Position numbers and translations under genes: made by a program
Shown: in pieces, positions 45,214-56,018 of the stretch
Position numbering within the stretch: position 1 is the first letter of the stretch
Layout of the letters: each line of letters opens with the position of its first letter
The notes under the pieces: generated by a model
What the model was told of the DNA's origin: nothing
The model's database searches: none
What the model saw: the letters and a program-made list of their open reading frames with translations, nothing else
DNA from: Alkalihalobacillus sp. LMS39
GTDB lineage: Bacteria; Bacillota; Bacilli; Bacillales; Bacillaceae_F
DNA length: 64,000 nt
Assembly: GCF_022812285.1 (NCBI RefSeq)
Contig: NZ_CP093300.1
Span: 2,108,001-2,172,000, forward strand
Direction: 5' to 3'

Positions 45214-46239
45214 TTGGGGGAAAAAAAGCAACAACAGCACGTTGATATACAAGGTGTGACATATGGGTTTAACGTTGAGGAAGGAGAAGTTCAGTTCGAA
45301 GGTCATGACGTTCTCATTTTTTGGATTGAGTCCGCCATGAAATCTTTTCTTGATACGATAGAAGAAGTGTCGGGTGATGATGCGGCGAATGTCGTCATGC
45401 ATAGTGCGGGATTTCGAATGGGAGAAATTGTTGGTGAATATTTTGAAAAGTATGAGATAGAAAACATTATGGAACTGTTTCCAAAGATTTATGCTTCCGC
45501 AGGTTGGGGAGCGTTTACGGTAGTAGAGTTTTCACCTGAAAAGGCGAGCCTTGTTATTCGAATGAAAAATAGCTGGGAGTATAAAATAAATAAGCTTCAG
45601 GGCAAAACACAATCTGGTTCCTTTCTGACAGGCCATTTAGCAGGAATCTTTACAAGATTATTTAAGCAAAACATCGGTTGTGAGCTTGCGAAAAGTCAAT
45701 TAACTGGAGCGGAGTATGATGAGTTTCATTGTCGTCCCTCTTCCGTTTGTCCGATTGATAACATACATAATTACGCAAGAAAACAAGAACAAAAAGAAAT
45801 TGAAAAGCTAGAAGAAAAAGTGAGAGAACGGACACAAGACTTAACGAAACTTGTCAAGGACATCTCATCACCGATTATTCCGGTATTAGATCAAATCGTT
45901 GTTGTTCCACTTCTTGGAAAATATGATGAGTTACGTTCAGAAGATATGATGATGCAAATTATGGAGAACTTACCGAAGTATACGGCAAACTATTTAATTC
46001 TTGATGTTACCGGAATTGATGAAGTCGTGGACGAATATACGATTAATCTTATCCGGAAGTTAACAGATGCTACTAGTTTACTAGGAACAAAAAGTATTTT
46101 AGTTGGTGTGTCACCTCAGCTTGGGATAACGTTAACACAAAGTGCATACGATTTACGGTCGATTGAATGTTTTTCGACGTTAAAACACGCCATTCATTAT
46201 GCATTAGCACAAGAAGGTAAAATGATTACAGATAAATAA
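45214..46239 (+). CDS. V4R-domain / STAS-domain signalling protein
   Basis: 341 aa from TTG 45214 after AAGGGGG. Residues about 20-185 look like a V4R (4-vinyl reductase) small-molecule domain with GCELAKSQLTGAEYDEFHCRP near its end. A short coiled coil (QEQKEIEKLEEKVRERTQDL) leads to a C-terminal STAS domain (about 215-335: IPVLDQIVVVPLLGKYD, YLILDVTGIDEVVDEYT) like that of RsbR proteins. It probably relays a ligand signal to a stressosome-type partner. Monocistronic. Confidence 0.8.
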   Translation: MGEKKQQQHVDIQGVTYGFNVEEGEVQFEGHDVLIFWIESAMKSFLDTIEEVSGDDAANVVMHSAGFRMGEIVGEYFEKYEIENIMELFPKIYASAGWGAFTVVEFSPEKASLVIRMKNSWEYKINKLQGKTQSGSFLTGHLAGIFTRLFKQNIGCELAKSQLTGAEYDEFHCRPSSVCPIDNIHNYARKQEQKEIEKLEEKVRERTQDLTKLVKDISSPIIPVLDQIVVVPLLGKYDELRSEDMMMQIMENLPKYTANYLILDVTGIDEVVDEYTINLIRKLTDATSLLGTKSILVGVSPQLGITLTQSAYDLRSIECFSTLKHAIHYALAQEGKMITDK

Positions 46240-46249
46240 AAGGAAAGAG

Positions 46250-46281
46250 ATTCTCTCTAGCCAAGAGAGAATTTTTTTTTT
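46250..46281 (+). terminator. Terminator after the V4R-STAS gene
   Basis: ATTCTCTCT / AGAGAGAAT (46250-46258 / 46264-46272) followed by nine T. Confidence 0.87.
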
Positions 46282-46350
46282 ATCGGGAACTTCTTACTAC
46301 TTTCGTTTATCTAATGAGTAGAAAGATGAAAAGGAGGGTGTTGGACTGAA

Positions 46351-46884
46351 ATGGAGACCGATATGTTACGACTCGTAAAAAAAGCGCAAAAAGGAAATAA
46401 AGAAGCATTTGTTTCGTTGATCAAACAAAACGAATCACTATTATACCGTGTGGCAAGGTCCATTTTACAGAATGACAATGATTGCTTAGATGCGATTCAA
46501 GAAACAATTTTAAAGGCCTATCAAAATATTGAAACGGTGAGGGAACCTAAGTATTTCAAAACATGGATTGTTCGAATCGTAATGAATGAATGTTATTCAA
46601 TGCAAACACTGAAGAGGAAAGTTGTTCCTCTTGAAAAAACGGAAGAACCTAGTTTTAAAGATACAACATCTGAAACAATGATTATTCATGAAGCGATTGA
46701 TTCCTTACATGAAGATTTTAGAAGAGTAATTATGTTATTTTATTTTGAAGACTTGTCAATTAAAGACATCGCAAGTTTATTAGAAATTCCTGAAAGTACT
46801 GTTAAAACAAGATTGCACCGAGCAAGAAATCAGTTAGATACGTGGTTAACGAACACGGATAAGGGAGGGTGTTCTAATGGATAA
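46351..46884 (+). CDS. ECF-type RNA polymerase sigma factor
   Basis: 177 aa with sigma region 2 (SLLYRVARSILQNDNDCLDAIQ split at ND; KYFKTWIVRIVMNECY) and region 4 (FRRVIMLFYFEDLSIKDIASLL, PESTVKTRLHRAR). Resembles the B. subtilis SigV/SigM group. AAGGAGGGTG precedes ATG 46351. Overlaps the next gene by 8 nt, which encodes a transmembrane DUF4179 protein that should be its anti-sigma factor. Confidence 0.92.
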   Translation: METDMLRLVKKAQKGNKEAFVSLIKQNESLLYRVARSILQNDNDCLDAIQETILKAYQNIETVREPKYFKTWIVRIVMNECYSMQTLKRKVVPLEKTEEPSFKDTTSETMIIHEAIDSLHEDFRRVIMLFYFEDLSIKDIASLLEIPESTVKTRLHRARNQLDTWLTNTDKGGCSNG

Positions 46885-48211
46885 ACTGGAACAAATGTTG
46901 AAAAAGGCGAAAACAGATGCTTCTGCGCAAGTTCCAACGAGCATAAGTGAGGGCATTGACAGTGTTTTAGAAACATTGCCGAAGAAAAGAAAGAAAAAGC
47001 AAATGCTAATGGTTTATACTGCAAGCTCTATTGTTATAGGAATAGGAGTCATATTAGGAGCTTCCCAAGTTTCACCGTCTGTTTCACAAGGAATGCAAAA
47101 GCTTCCTATTATAGGATCCGTGTTTGAATTTGTCTCCGATAAAGGATTAAATAAAGCTCAAGAACAGGAGTTAACAAATAAAGTAGATAAACAAATCGTC
47201 AGTGGAGATACGACGTTAACGTTTACTGATGTGTTCCATGATGGGACGAGATTATCTGTAGGATATGTGATGGAAGGAGTATCTTCCGAACAAGACGTAA
47301 GGAATACATTTTATGATGAAACATTCACATTGAAAATTGACGGGCAAAAAATTTATAATTTGAATTATATGCGAATATCAGTAACAAAAATGGACGATAA
47401 TCAATTTATTGGTGTGCTAGAATTAACAAATCGAAATTTTCCTGATTCATTTGAGCTTACTCTTGATTTTTATAACATTGATTCGAAAAAAGGGGAATGG
47501 TCATTGTCTTTTCCTGTCATAAAAACGAAAGATATTTTCCATTATCAAGTGAACGTACAACAAGAAGTAGGAGATTATGATGTGAAAATAAATGAAGTGA
47601 CGTTAACTCCAGCAACAACCGAGCTGAAATATACTGTTTTTCAAGAAGTTAAAGGAGAGACGGTAGAAGGGTTGATTCCATCTTTGTTACTATTTGATGA
47701 TAAAGGAAGACAATATAAACATGGAGCTGGTGGGAGTAAAGGTGGAATGAATGTATTACCGAATGGCACAGGGATTACACAAGCGTTTGAGCAATATGAG
47801 CCAATGGAAGAAAAACCAGAGTATATTGTGGTTCAGCCTTATATGATCGGGAATGGCAACTCAAACGTCTCGTCGGGAGAACTCGGAAGTACGATACCGC
47901 TTAAGCTTGAGCAAGGGGAGAAAGGCTCCCTTACTGTTTTGGATGTAGCCGGTAATCAAGATGATTTGATCATAACATATCAAGTTGAGGGAACATTGCC
48001 ATTCTATCAAGCTTGGGTTTGGCTAGAGGATCGGGATGGAAATGAGACGTATTCAACCCAAGCACCACAATTAGTCGACCGTGAATCTTATACGTTTACA
48101 CAACGTTTTTCTAATATCGATATCGATAACATAAGTCAATATAAAATCCATACTAATGACTTAGAAAATATTACGTTATATCCAGAAACGATAAAAATCA
48201 CACTAGAATAA
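46877..48211 (+). CDS. DUF4179 transmembrane protein, probable anti-sigma factor
   Basis: 444 aa. A short cytoplasmic N-terminus (1-40) is followed by KKRKKK and one membrane segment (about 42-62), then a DUF4179-like extracellular domain (residues 75-205) and beta-rich C-terminal repeats (205-444). Proteins with this layout, encoded just after an ECF sigma gene, sequester the sigma factor at the membrane. The 8-nt overlap suggests coupled production. Confidence 0.82.
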   Translation: MDKLEQMLKKAKTDASAQVPTSISEGIDSVLETLPKKRKKKQMLMVYTASSIVIGIGVILGASQVSPSVSQGMQKLPIIGSVFEFVSDKGLNKAQEQELTNKVDKQIVSGDTTLTFTDVFHDGTRLSVGYVMEGVSSEQDVRNTFYDETFTLKIDGQKIYNLNYMRISVTKMDDNQFIGVLELTNRNFPDSFELTLDFYNIDSKKGEWSLSFPVIKTKDIFHYQVNVQQEVGDYDVKINEVTLTPATTELKYTVFQEVKGETVEGLIPSLLLFDDKGRQYKHGAGGSKGGMNVLPNGTGITQAFEQYEPMEEKPEYIVVQPYMIGNGNSNVSSGELGSTIPLKLEQGEKGSLTVLDVAGNQDDLIITYQVEGTLPFYQAWVWLEDRDGNETYSTQAPQLVDRESYTFTQRFSNIDIDNISQYKIHTNDLENITLYPETIKITLE

Positions 48212-48216
48212 AAGCA

Positions 48217-48255
48217 AAACCGGCTTTGAGAATTTTTACTCAAAGCCGGTTTGTT
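48217..48255. terminator. Bidirectional terminator between the anti-sigma gene and thiC
   Basis: AAACCGGCTTTGAG / CTCAAAGCCGGTTT (48217-48230 / 48239-48252), a 14-bp stem with T-rich flanks on both strands. Confidence 0.87.
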
Positions 48256-48283
48256 TAACGAATAGACGCTATCGCGTTTTTCA

Positions 48284-50068
<1,785 letters not shown>

Positions 50069-50180
50069 CTAATTTTGGTCAAAACGATAATTTGGTGTTT
50101 GAACTGATTAAGGAGGAGGGATATACATGATAGATGGTCTGAACTCGTATCTATTTGCGTTTGAGTGCACAAAAAAATAC

Positions 50181-50203
50181 AAAAAGACCGCTAGCAAGCG
50201 GTC
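50181..50203 (-). terminator. TPP riboswitch terminator
   Basis: GACCGCT / AGCGGTC (50186-50192 / 50197-50203); read on the minus strand it ends in TTTTTGTATTTTTTT. Confidence 0.85.
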
Positions 50204-50228
50204 AAATAGACAGACGTGTTTAAGAAAA

Positions 50229-50316
50229 CTTCATCCCTCCGCTAGCATTACCTAGATCAGGTTCACCGGTCGACAGCAGTATCAGCTATCCTCTCAGCTT
50301 GTTTCACAAGCTCCCG
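50229..50316 (-). ncRNA. TPP riboswitch (THI element)
   Basis: On the minus strand the conserved CTGAGAGGA (near 50297-50289), ACCTGATCTAGGTAATGCTAG (in parts) and CGGAGGGATGAAG occur in the right order. It lies 170 nt before thiC and next to a terminator. Confidence 0.95.
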
Positions 50317-50333
50317 TTTTTTCTTTCTAGGTA

Positions 50334-50362
50334 ACTATAGCAAACTATGGAAACGAATTCAA
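50334..50362 (-). promoter_or_regulatory. Sigma-A promoter of thiC
   Basis: Minus strand: TTGAAT (50362-50357), 17 bp, TATAGT (50339-50334), just before the TPP riboswitch. Confidence 0.7.
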
Positions 50363-50427
50363 TGATAAATTTAGATTATTAGGGAAAAAACGGTAAAAAC
50401 TTTTCTGAATTTACAAAGAATAAACAA

Positions 50428-50456
50428 TAGTCAATTTTCATCTTTTCTTATATAAT
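50428..50456 (+). promoter_or_regulatory. Sigma-A promoter of the aspartokinase gene
   Basis: TAGTCA (50428-50433), 17 bp, TATAAT (50451-50456). The start near 50463 gives a leader of about 225 nt. Confidence 0.65.
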
Positions 50457-50473
50457 CAGAATAACTATTTAGT

Positions 50474-50631
50474 AGGTAACTGTAATTTTGACCATTTGGG
50501 AGCCATTTGGATGGATACTGGAGAAATTTATGGCATTTTACTTTTAATTATTCTCAGCGTGATATATCGAGTCAGAGCCATGTAAATCAAAGATAGGCAG
50601 CTTTGCGGGATGGAGTTTGCCTATGTTACCT
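50474..50631 (+). ncRNA. Candidate structured leader RNA of the aspartokinase gene
   Basis: A 7-bp closing stem AGGTAAC (50474-50480) / GTTACCT (50625-50631) encloses about 145 nt. Inside, ATAGGCA (50593-50599) pairs with TGCCTAT (50618-50624) directly next to the closing stem. ATGGC (50530-50534) can pair either with GCCAT at 50502-50506 or with GCCAT at 50577-50581, two exclusive states. I find none of the lysine riboswitch, T-box or SAM motifs. No U-rich terminator follows. Confidence 0.45.
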
Positions 50632-50688
50632 TTATAAATGTTGAAAGTTCGGAAAATAAAAGAAACTAACAGGAGTTGGAGAACAAAA

Positions 50689-52059
50689 ATGAAAGTAGCG
50701 AAATTTGGGGGATCATCGGTAGCAAGCGCAGAACAAATTCGAAAAGTAGCAAGTATTATTGAAGAAGACCGAAGTAGAAAGATCGTCGTCGTATCAGCAC
50801 CAGGAAAACGAAATAGTGAAGATACGAAAGTAACAGATTTATTAATTGCATTAGGGGAAACGATGCTTTCCCAAGGTCATGCTGAGAAAGAGCTTCAAGC
50901 GGTTGTAAAACGATATGAAAGTATTGCAAAAGGGCTCGAACTAGCACCTGATATTATTGAAACGATTGAAAATGATTTAAAAGAGCGTGTTTCATTTGAT
51001 CGTAGTCACCCTGGAAAGTATATGGACCAGATGAAAGCTAGTGGAGAAGATAACAATGCTAAGTTGATTGCAGCTTATTTTGCAAGCAAAGGAATGGAAG
51101 CTCACTACGTGAACCCGAAGGAAGCAGGTTTACTTGTTAGTGATGAACCAGGGAATGCGCAAGTATTACCAGAAAGCTATGATTATTTAGCTAAGCTACG
51201 TGAACGGTCAGGTGTTTTAGTGTTCCCAGGATTCTTTGGATACTCCAAAGAAGGAACGCTTGTTACTTTCCCGCGTGGTGGGTCTGACATTACCGGTTCT
51301 ATTTTAGCAGCGGGTATTGATGCGGAATTATATGAAAACTTTACGGATGTTGATTCAGTGTTTTGTGCAAATCCGAATGTTGTAGAAAACCCTTGTGAAA
51401 TTAAAAAAATGACATATCGAGAAATGCGTGAACTTTCATATGCAGGTTTTTCTGTATTTCATGATGAGGCGTTAATTCCAGCGTTTCGAAAATCAATTCC
51501 GGTTTGTGTGAAAAACACCAATAACCCACAAGCGAGTGGAACAATGATTATTGCAGAGCGAGAGTGCTTTGTTAATCCTGTTATTGGAATTGCGGCGGAT
51601 TCTGGGTTTTGTACCGTATTTGTGCGTAAATACTTAATGAATAGAGAAATTGGATTTGGTCGTAAATTACTTCAAATTATCGAGGATGAAGGAATATCAT
51701 ATGAGCATATGCCTTCAGGGATTGATGATACATCGGTTATCCTTCATCAAGCTCAGCTAGATGATGAAAAAGAACAAAGAATGATTGCTAGAATACAAGA
51801 AGAGTTAGATGTAGATGATGTTTATGTGGAGCGAGACTTTGCGATGATTATGATCGTAGGTGAAGGTATGCATAATACAGTGGGGATTGCATCACGTGCC
51901 ACGTCGGCTTTATCAAAAGCCGGAGTGAATATCGAAATGATTAACCAAGGTTCTTCTGAAGTAAGTTTAGTATTTGGAATTCACCAACAAGATGCTGATG
52001 AAGCTGTCCGTTCACTATATGAAGAATTTTTTGGCTCATCGAACGGTTCATTAGAATAA
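50689..52059 (+). CDS. Aspartokinase (class III, ThrD/YclM-like)
   Basis: 456 aa. Kinase motifs KVAKFGGSSVASAEQI and FPRGGSDITGSILAAG; two C-terminal ACT domains (IGFGRKLLQIIEDEGI, NTVGIASRATSALSKAGVNI) that sense amino acids. It phosphorylates aspartate for Lys, Met and Thr synthesis. The N-terminus and length match the monofunctional YclM class. ATG 50689 is preceded by AGGAGTTGGAG; the longer frame begins inside the leader RNA. Confidence 0.93.
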   Translation: MKVAKFGGSSVASAEQIRKVASIIEEDRSRKIVVVSAPGKRNSEDTKVTDLLIALGETMLSQGHAEKELQAVVKRYESIAKGLELAPDIIETIENDLKERVSFDRSHPGKYMDQMKASGEDNNAKLIAAYFASKGMEAHYVNPKEAGLLVSDEPGNAQVLPESYDYLAKLRERSGVLVFPGFFGYSKEGTLVTFPRGGSDITGSILAAGIDAELYENFTDVDSVFCANPNVVENPCEIKKMTYREMRELSYAGFSVFHDEALIPAFRKSIPVCVKNTNNPQASGTMIIAERECFVNPVIGIAADSGFCTVFVRKYLMNREIGFGRKLLQIIEDEGISYEHMPSGIDDTSVILHQAQLDDEKEQRMIARIQEELDVDDVYVERDFAMIMIVGEGMHNTVGIASRATSALSKAGVNIEMINQGSSEVSLVFGIHQQDADEAVRSLYEEFFGSSNGSLE

Positions 52060-52076
52060 ATTAAATGATTAGTTTT

Positions 52077-52115
52077 AGGTGTTTTAAGCTTATCAAAAGC
52101 TTAAAACACCTTTTC
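52077..52115 (+). terminator. Terminator of the aspartokinase gene
   Basis: 15-bp stem AGGTGTTTTAAGCTT / AAGCTTAAAACACCT followed by TTTCATT. Confidence 0.87.
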
Positions 52116-52133
52116 ATTGTTTAGGGTAATTAA

Positions 52134-52314
52134 GCGGCCATGAAAACCGTTATCTGTGAACATTGCTAGCGTTTTGGAACGTTGGCGGCCACTGGATCAG
52201 TTAATCGTAATTTATCGCCAGGAATTGAATGGATTTTGCGTTAATAAGCGCTCCTGTGTCCGCAAAAAAAAGGAAACCCGTATCATGTTCACAAATAACG
52301 GCTGCTCTGACCGC
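52134..52314. repeat. Inverted pair of a dispersed repeat unit
   Basis: CCGTTATCTGTGAACAT (52147-52163) matches the complement of 52285-52301 at 16/17 positions. GCGGCCA (52134-52140) and GGCGGCCACTGG (52184-52195) correspond to TGACCGC (52308-52314) and CCTGTGTCCGC (52253-52263) on the other arm. Two diverged units face each other. The following AT-rich region to 52700 holds no gene I can support. Confidence 0.55.
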
Positions 52315-52560
52315 AAAAATGAGAGATGTGGAATCAAGAGAACCTAATTGTTTGTACAAACTATTTATTCGCGTGTCCAAACCTTGAATTTGTTCTTTTA
52401 CTATAAACAATTTATTTTGTTAGCTTTGTTAGTTATTTTGTTTTTATTTTTGTAGTGTTTGTTTGCTTCTTTTTCAATAATATAATAAAATTATTAAGGG
52501 AATAACTAGTGTAAAGGTATTTCGTTATTTAGGAATAAAACTCATTTTATTTTCAAAAGT

Positions 52561-52687
52561 TTTCCATGTTTACTACATAAGTTTTTTATTCATGGAAAGT
52601 TAAGTTGAAGTATAAAAACATGACTTATCCGACAAAGTAGTAAAGAATGCTATCATTACTTTCTATGGAGTTATGAGAGTTGTCGGA
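52561..52687. promoter_or_regulatory. Two inverted repeats upstream of the glucosidase gene
   Basis: TTTCCATG (52561-52568) / CATGGAAA (52591-52598) and TCCGACAA (52628-52635) / TTGTCGGA (52680-52687). Either could be an operator or RNA hairpin controlling the downstream gene; no terminator T run follows them. Confidence 0.3.
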
Positions 52688-52732
52688 ATACCTAACGATC
52701 ATTACATACTAACATAAATGGAGGGAATCATT

Positions 52733-54079
52733 GTGGCAATTATTCAATTTCCGAAAGAGATGAAGTGGGGAGCAGCAACCGCTTCTTATCAAATAGAAGG
52801 TGCTGTTGATAAAGACGGCAGAGGACTTTCCATTTGGGATACTTTTTCAAAAACACCGGGCAAGGTTGTGAATGGCGATAACGGTGATGTTGCTTGTGAC
52901 AGTTATCATCGTTACAAAGAAGATGTAGCCATTATGAAAGATTTAGGGATTAGCATGTACCGCTTTTCCGTATCGTGGCCACGGATTTTTCCGAATGGTA
53001 CAGGGGAAGTGAACAAAAAAGGACTGGAGTATTACCACAATTTAGTGGATGAATTACTAGCCAATGGCATTGAACCATTATGTACATTGTATCATTGGGA
53101 TTTGCCCCAAGCTCTTCAAGATAAAGGTGGTTGGGATAACCGTGAAACAATCGATGCGTTTGTCGAGTATGCTGAGCTAATGTTTAAAGAGTTTAAAGGG
53201 AAAATTAAATATTGGATTACATTTAATGAACCATGGTGTGTCTCCTTTTTATCAAACTTTATTGGGGCACACGCACCCGGATACCAAGACTTACAACTAG
53301 CTACAAATGTAGCGCATCATCTTCTTGTTGCTCATGGTAAAACGGTAAAATCGTTTAGACAGCTTGGTGTGGAAGGTCAAATCGGTTATGCACCAAATGT
53401 AGAATGGAATGAACCGTATAGCAATAAGCAAGAAGATATCGATGCGTGTCGACGAGCAGGTGCTTGGTTTATTGAGTGGTTTTTTGACCCAGTATTTAAA
53501 GGTTCCTATCCACAGTTTATGGTGGAATGGTTTGAGAAAAAAGGTGTAAAAGTGAAGATAGAAGATGGTGACATGGAAACGATTCACCAACCAATCGACT
53601 TTTTAGGGATTAACTATTACACAGGTAGCGTTGGGAAGTATGCTGAAAATAGTGGATTGTTTGATCATGAGCGTGTCGATGCAGGCTATCAAAAAACAGA
53701 TATCGGTTGGAATGTTTTTCCTGAAGGATTTTATAAAGTGCTAACTTATATTACTGAGAAATATGGTCAAGTTCCTATCTACATTACTGAAAATGGTTCT
53801 TGTTATAATGATGAGCCTGAAAACGGTGTAGTAAATGACCAAGGGAGAATCGATTATTTACAACAACATTTAATTTCCTTAAACCGAAGTATTAAATCAG
53901 GTGTAAACATTAAAGGGTACTTAACATGGTCTTTATTAGATAATTTTGAATGGGCAGAAGGATACACGATGAGATTCGGTATTGTTCATGTTAACTATCG
54001 TACATTAGAGCGGACAAAGAAAAACAGTTTTTACTGGTATAAACAAACCGTGGCAAATGGCTGGTTTGAAGTTAAATAA
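52733..54079 (+). CDS. GH1 beta-glucosidase
   Basis: 448-aa retaining glycosidase of family GH1. Acid/base Glu is in WITFNEPWC and the nucleophile Glu in IYITENGSCYNDE. MKWGAATASYQIEGA is the family start motif. GTG 52733 follows GGAGGG; the ATG at 52718 lies before that site. No PTS or 6-phospho-specific features are evident, so it likely acts on unphosphorylated beta-glucosides in the cytoplasm. Monocistronic. Confidence 0.93.
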   Translation: MAIIQFPKEMKWGAATASYQIEGAVDKDGRGLSIWDTFSKTPGKVVNGDNGDVACDSYHRYKEDVAIMKDLGISMYRFSVSWPRIFPNGTGEVNKKGLEYYHNLVDELLANGIEPLCTLYHWDLPQALQDKGGWDNRETIDAFVEYAELMFKEFKGKIKYWITFNEPWCVSFLSNFIGAHAPGYQDLQLATNVAHHLLVAHGKTVKSFRQLGVEGQIGYAPNVEWNEPYSNKQEDIDACRRAGAWFIEWFFDPVFKGSYPQFMVEWFEKKGVKVKIEDGDMETIHQPIDFLGINYYTGSVGKYAENSGLFDHERVDAGYQKTDIGWNVFPEGFYKVLTYITEKYGQVPIYITENGSCYNDEPENGVVNDQGRIDYLQQHLISLNRSIKSGVNIKGYLTWSLLDNFEWAEGYTMRFGIVHVNYRTLERTKKNSFYWYKQTVANGWFEVK

Positions 54080-54179
54080 TGAATCGTAAAAAAAGGGGAC
54101 TCATATGATAACGGGTTCAGTTTCCTACCGCAAAAATCTAATTACACATTAAAATGTAAGTGAAAATAAATAACTAATT

Positions 54180-54203
54180 GCACCGTATTTGCGGTGCTTT
54201 TTG
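54180..54203 (+). terminator. Terminator downstream of the GH1 gene
   Basis: GCACCG (54180-54185) / CGGTGC (54192-54197), then TTTTTGTTG; 100 nt after the stop. Confidence 0.65.
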
Positions 54204-54217
54204 TTGTGAAAAAAATA

Positions 54218-54244
54218 AAATCGCCTAGCTGAACTAGACGATTT
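54218..54244 (-). terminator. Terminator after the phosphotransferase remnant
   Basis: AAATCGCCTAG / CTAGACGATTT with one mismatch; the minus strand continues TTATTTTTTTC. Confidence 0.7.
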
Positions 54245-54330
54245 CCATATTATTTTTATTTGCTTATTCAACTAAAGCTTCCCGTTTGTTTAAGTACGAA
54301 GTTTCACAAACGTATTTTTCGGTCAAAGTA

Positions 54331-55628
54331 TTATTTAATATCTAAAGCTTTTATCCAACTTTTTACGTAACCATTGATTATTGCTTGTTTATCCCAATTA
54401 TCATTAAAAGATGGAAAAATAAAGGTTTGATACACGGTTAGATAGTAGGCTGGTGCAATTAATTTTATTATCTCGTACTCTTTAATCAATTCTTCTTTTG
54501 TATCAAATTCACTCCACTTAGTTAAGTAATCATCTAATAAGGATAAAGATGTGGTTTTAGAAAAAAATTGTTCCACTTCTTCTAAGAATACAACGATACT
54601 TAAAAATGGATGTGAAAGAGAACAATCAGACCAATCATATATAATGGGTCTTCCACCTTGGATAATAATATTACCTCCAAAAAAATCACCATGCTCTAAT
54701 GATAGAGGAATATTAGTTGACTCTAAAAAATTCAGCTTATTTATTATATAGTCATTGCTATTAATTAATGTATTGTATACTTCCCTACTAATATCTTTGT
54801 TAATAGCTAATTCATTCAGTGAATTCTCTAGATGATGTTGAATAACGCAAGTTACAGGTCTAACAGGACACTTTAACTCTTCCAGTTTTTTTCGATGAAT
54901 AACTGAATGCTGTTGGATGTCTGCCAATCTGAGAATTGCCTGTTTCCAATACTCCAAATTGTTTGTCCTTCCAAGTAAAGGTCCTTGTAATTCTTTCATG
55001 ATGTACCACTTTTTTTCGACCTCTATATTTATTATTTCTGGTACATAGGTGGGGTGATTTTGAAATAAAAATGACTTATGAGAGGTTCGTGTGAAAATAT
55101 ATCTGGTACAGCTTTAAAGTAATAATTTTCCCTCGCAGTATTAATTTTATATAAAGCTGACCTCTCCCAACTCCTTATCTGCTCAATGCTAAAAGAATTA
55201 TCTGATAATATTTTTTTAAGCCATGTTTCCATTTCTTTCTTCCAACCAAACTTAAACCATGGCAGGACGTTTTGAGTAGAAGTATTTAACCACTCTTTCA
55301 ATATTTCTTTCTCCCAATCACTAAACCCGTCCAATTGATTACTACTGGTAATCTGTAACCACCTAGTATTAGAAGACGTTAATTTATATCCCTTTAAAAG
55401 TTCAACTAAATAAACTCGTTGTCCATCTTTTTGAAGATAACATTTTAAAACATTTGTCTTTATATTATACTCACTCTCAAGGTAACGATTAATATGATTA
55501 GTTACTGCAACATGTGACGTTATAGGCTTATACGATGGGAGTGAAATACAATTTGAATCGATATTAACTAGTATTTCCTTGTCCTTTTTTGAGTAAATTA
55601 CAAACTTATATAAAAATAAATCATCCAT
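54331..55628 (-). pseudogene. Aminoglycoside-phosphotransferase-family protein, frameshifted
   Basis: Two adjacent frames read as one protein of about 432 aa. The upstream part (55628-55032) holds an N-terminal domain and the first kinase half (ARENYYFKAVPDIFSHEPL). The downstream part carries the catalytic LEHGDFFGGNII and IIYDWSDCSLSHPF of APH-like kinases. The second frame continues upstream of its ATG as VPEIINIEVEKKWYIM, so the break is a single missing base at the A5 run 55067-55071 (T run on the coding strand). It is a recent inactivation or a sequencing slip. Substrate unknown. Confidence 0.8.
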
Positions 55629-55902
55629 CCTTAATCATCCCTCTTAATTGGAATCGGTATGTGAACTATTCTCCCCGTTAGTGTAAGTACATTTCTTCAC
55701 ATTCTCTATATCTATTTTAACATAAATATCCAATGACCTTCATTCGTAATGTGCAGTCAATACCTTTTTGGATAGTAATTTGCACTTAAAAATGTAGTTG
55801 AATTTGATGATATATACTAGCCAGTATACACTTACAATTTTACATTCATTTTGCTATACAATTTTTAATATAAACGCCATAGAAATCCCAATACATCAAC
55901 AA

Positions 55903-55943
55903 AAAATGGCTATCAAATTATTAAACAATTCGATAGCCATTTT
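55903..55943 (-). terminator. Terminator downstream of the 23-codon gene
   Basis: 12-bp stem AAAATGGCTATC / GATAGCCATTTT (55903-55914 / 55932-55943); the minus strand ends in TTTTTTG. It begins 4 nt after the small gene's stop. The stretch 55629-55902 holds nothing else I can support. Confidence 0.82.
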
Positions 55944-55946
55944 AAC

Positions 55947-56018
55947 TTACATTTTCTTTATTTGCGATAGGTAACGGAACCCTTTACTCATATGAGTTCT
56001 CTTTTTTTTCGCCACCAA
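55947..56018 (-). CDS. Very small basic peptide gene
   Basis: 23 codons from TTG 56018 (or GTG 56015) to TAA. The peptide is strongly basic with AKKKRTHMSKGFRYLSQIKKM. A near-perfect AAGGAGGGA lies at 56034-56026, 7 nt before the start, and a strong terminator follows the stop directly. These flanking signals, not similarity, are the evidence. It is divergent from the DeoR-family gene. Confidence 0.55.
   Translation of the reverse strand: MVAKKKRTHMSKGFRYLSQIKKM

Noticed and set aside
46283-46310. ECF-type autoregulated promoter (GGAAC ... CGTT) before the sigma factor gene
   Set aside because: The spacer is only about 13 bp, three shorter than normal for such promoters.
50127-50255. A plus-strand 42-codon reading frame after AAGGAGGAGGG
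   Set aside because: It lies antisense to the thiC leader and runs through the TPP riboswitch; the G-rich stretch is better explained as a C-rich anti-Shine-Dalgarno on the thiC transcript.
50474-50688. Lysine riboswitch or T-box before aspartokinase
   Set aside because: Neither the conserved L-box segments nor the T-box sequence GGGTGGnACCGCG is present.
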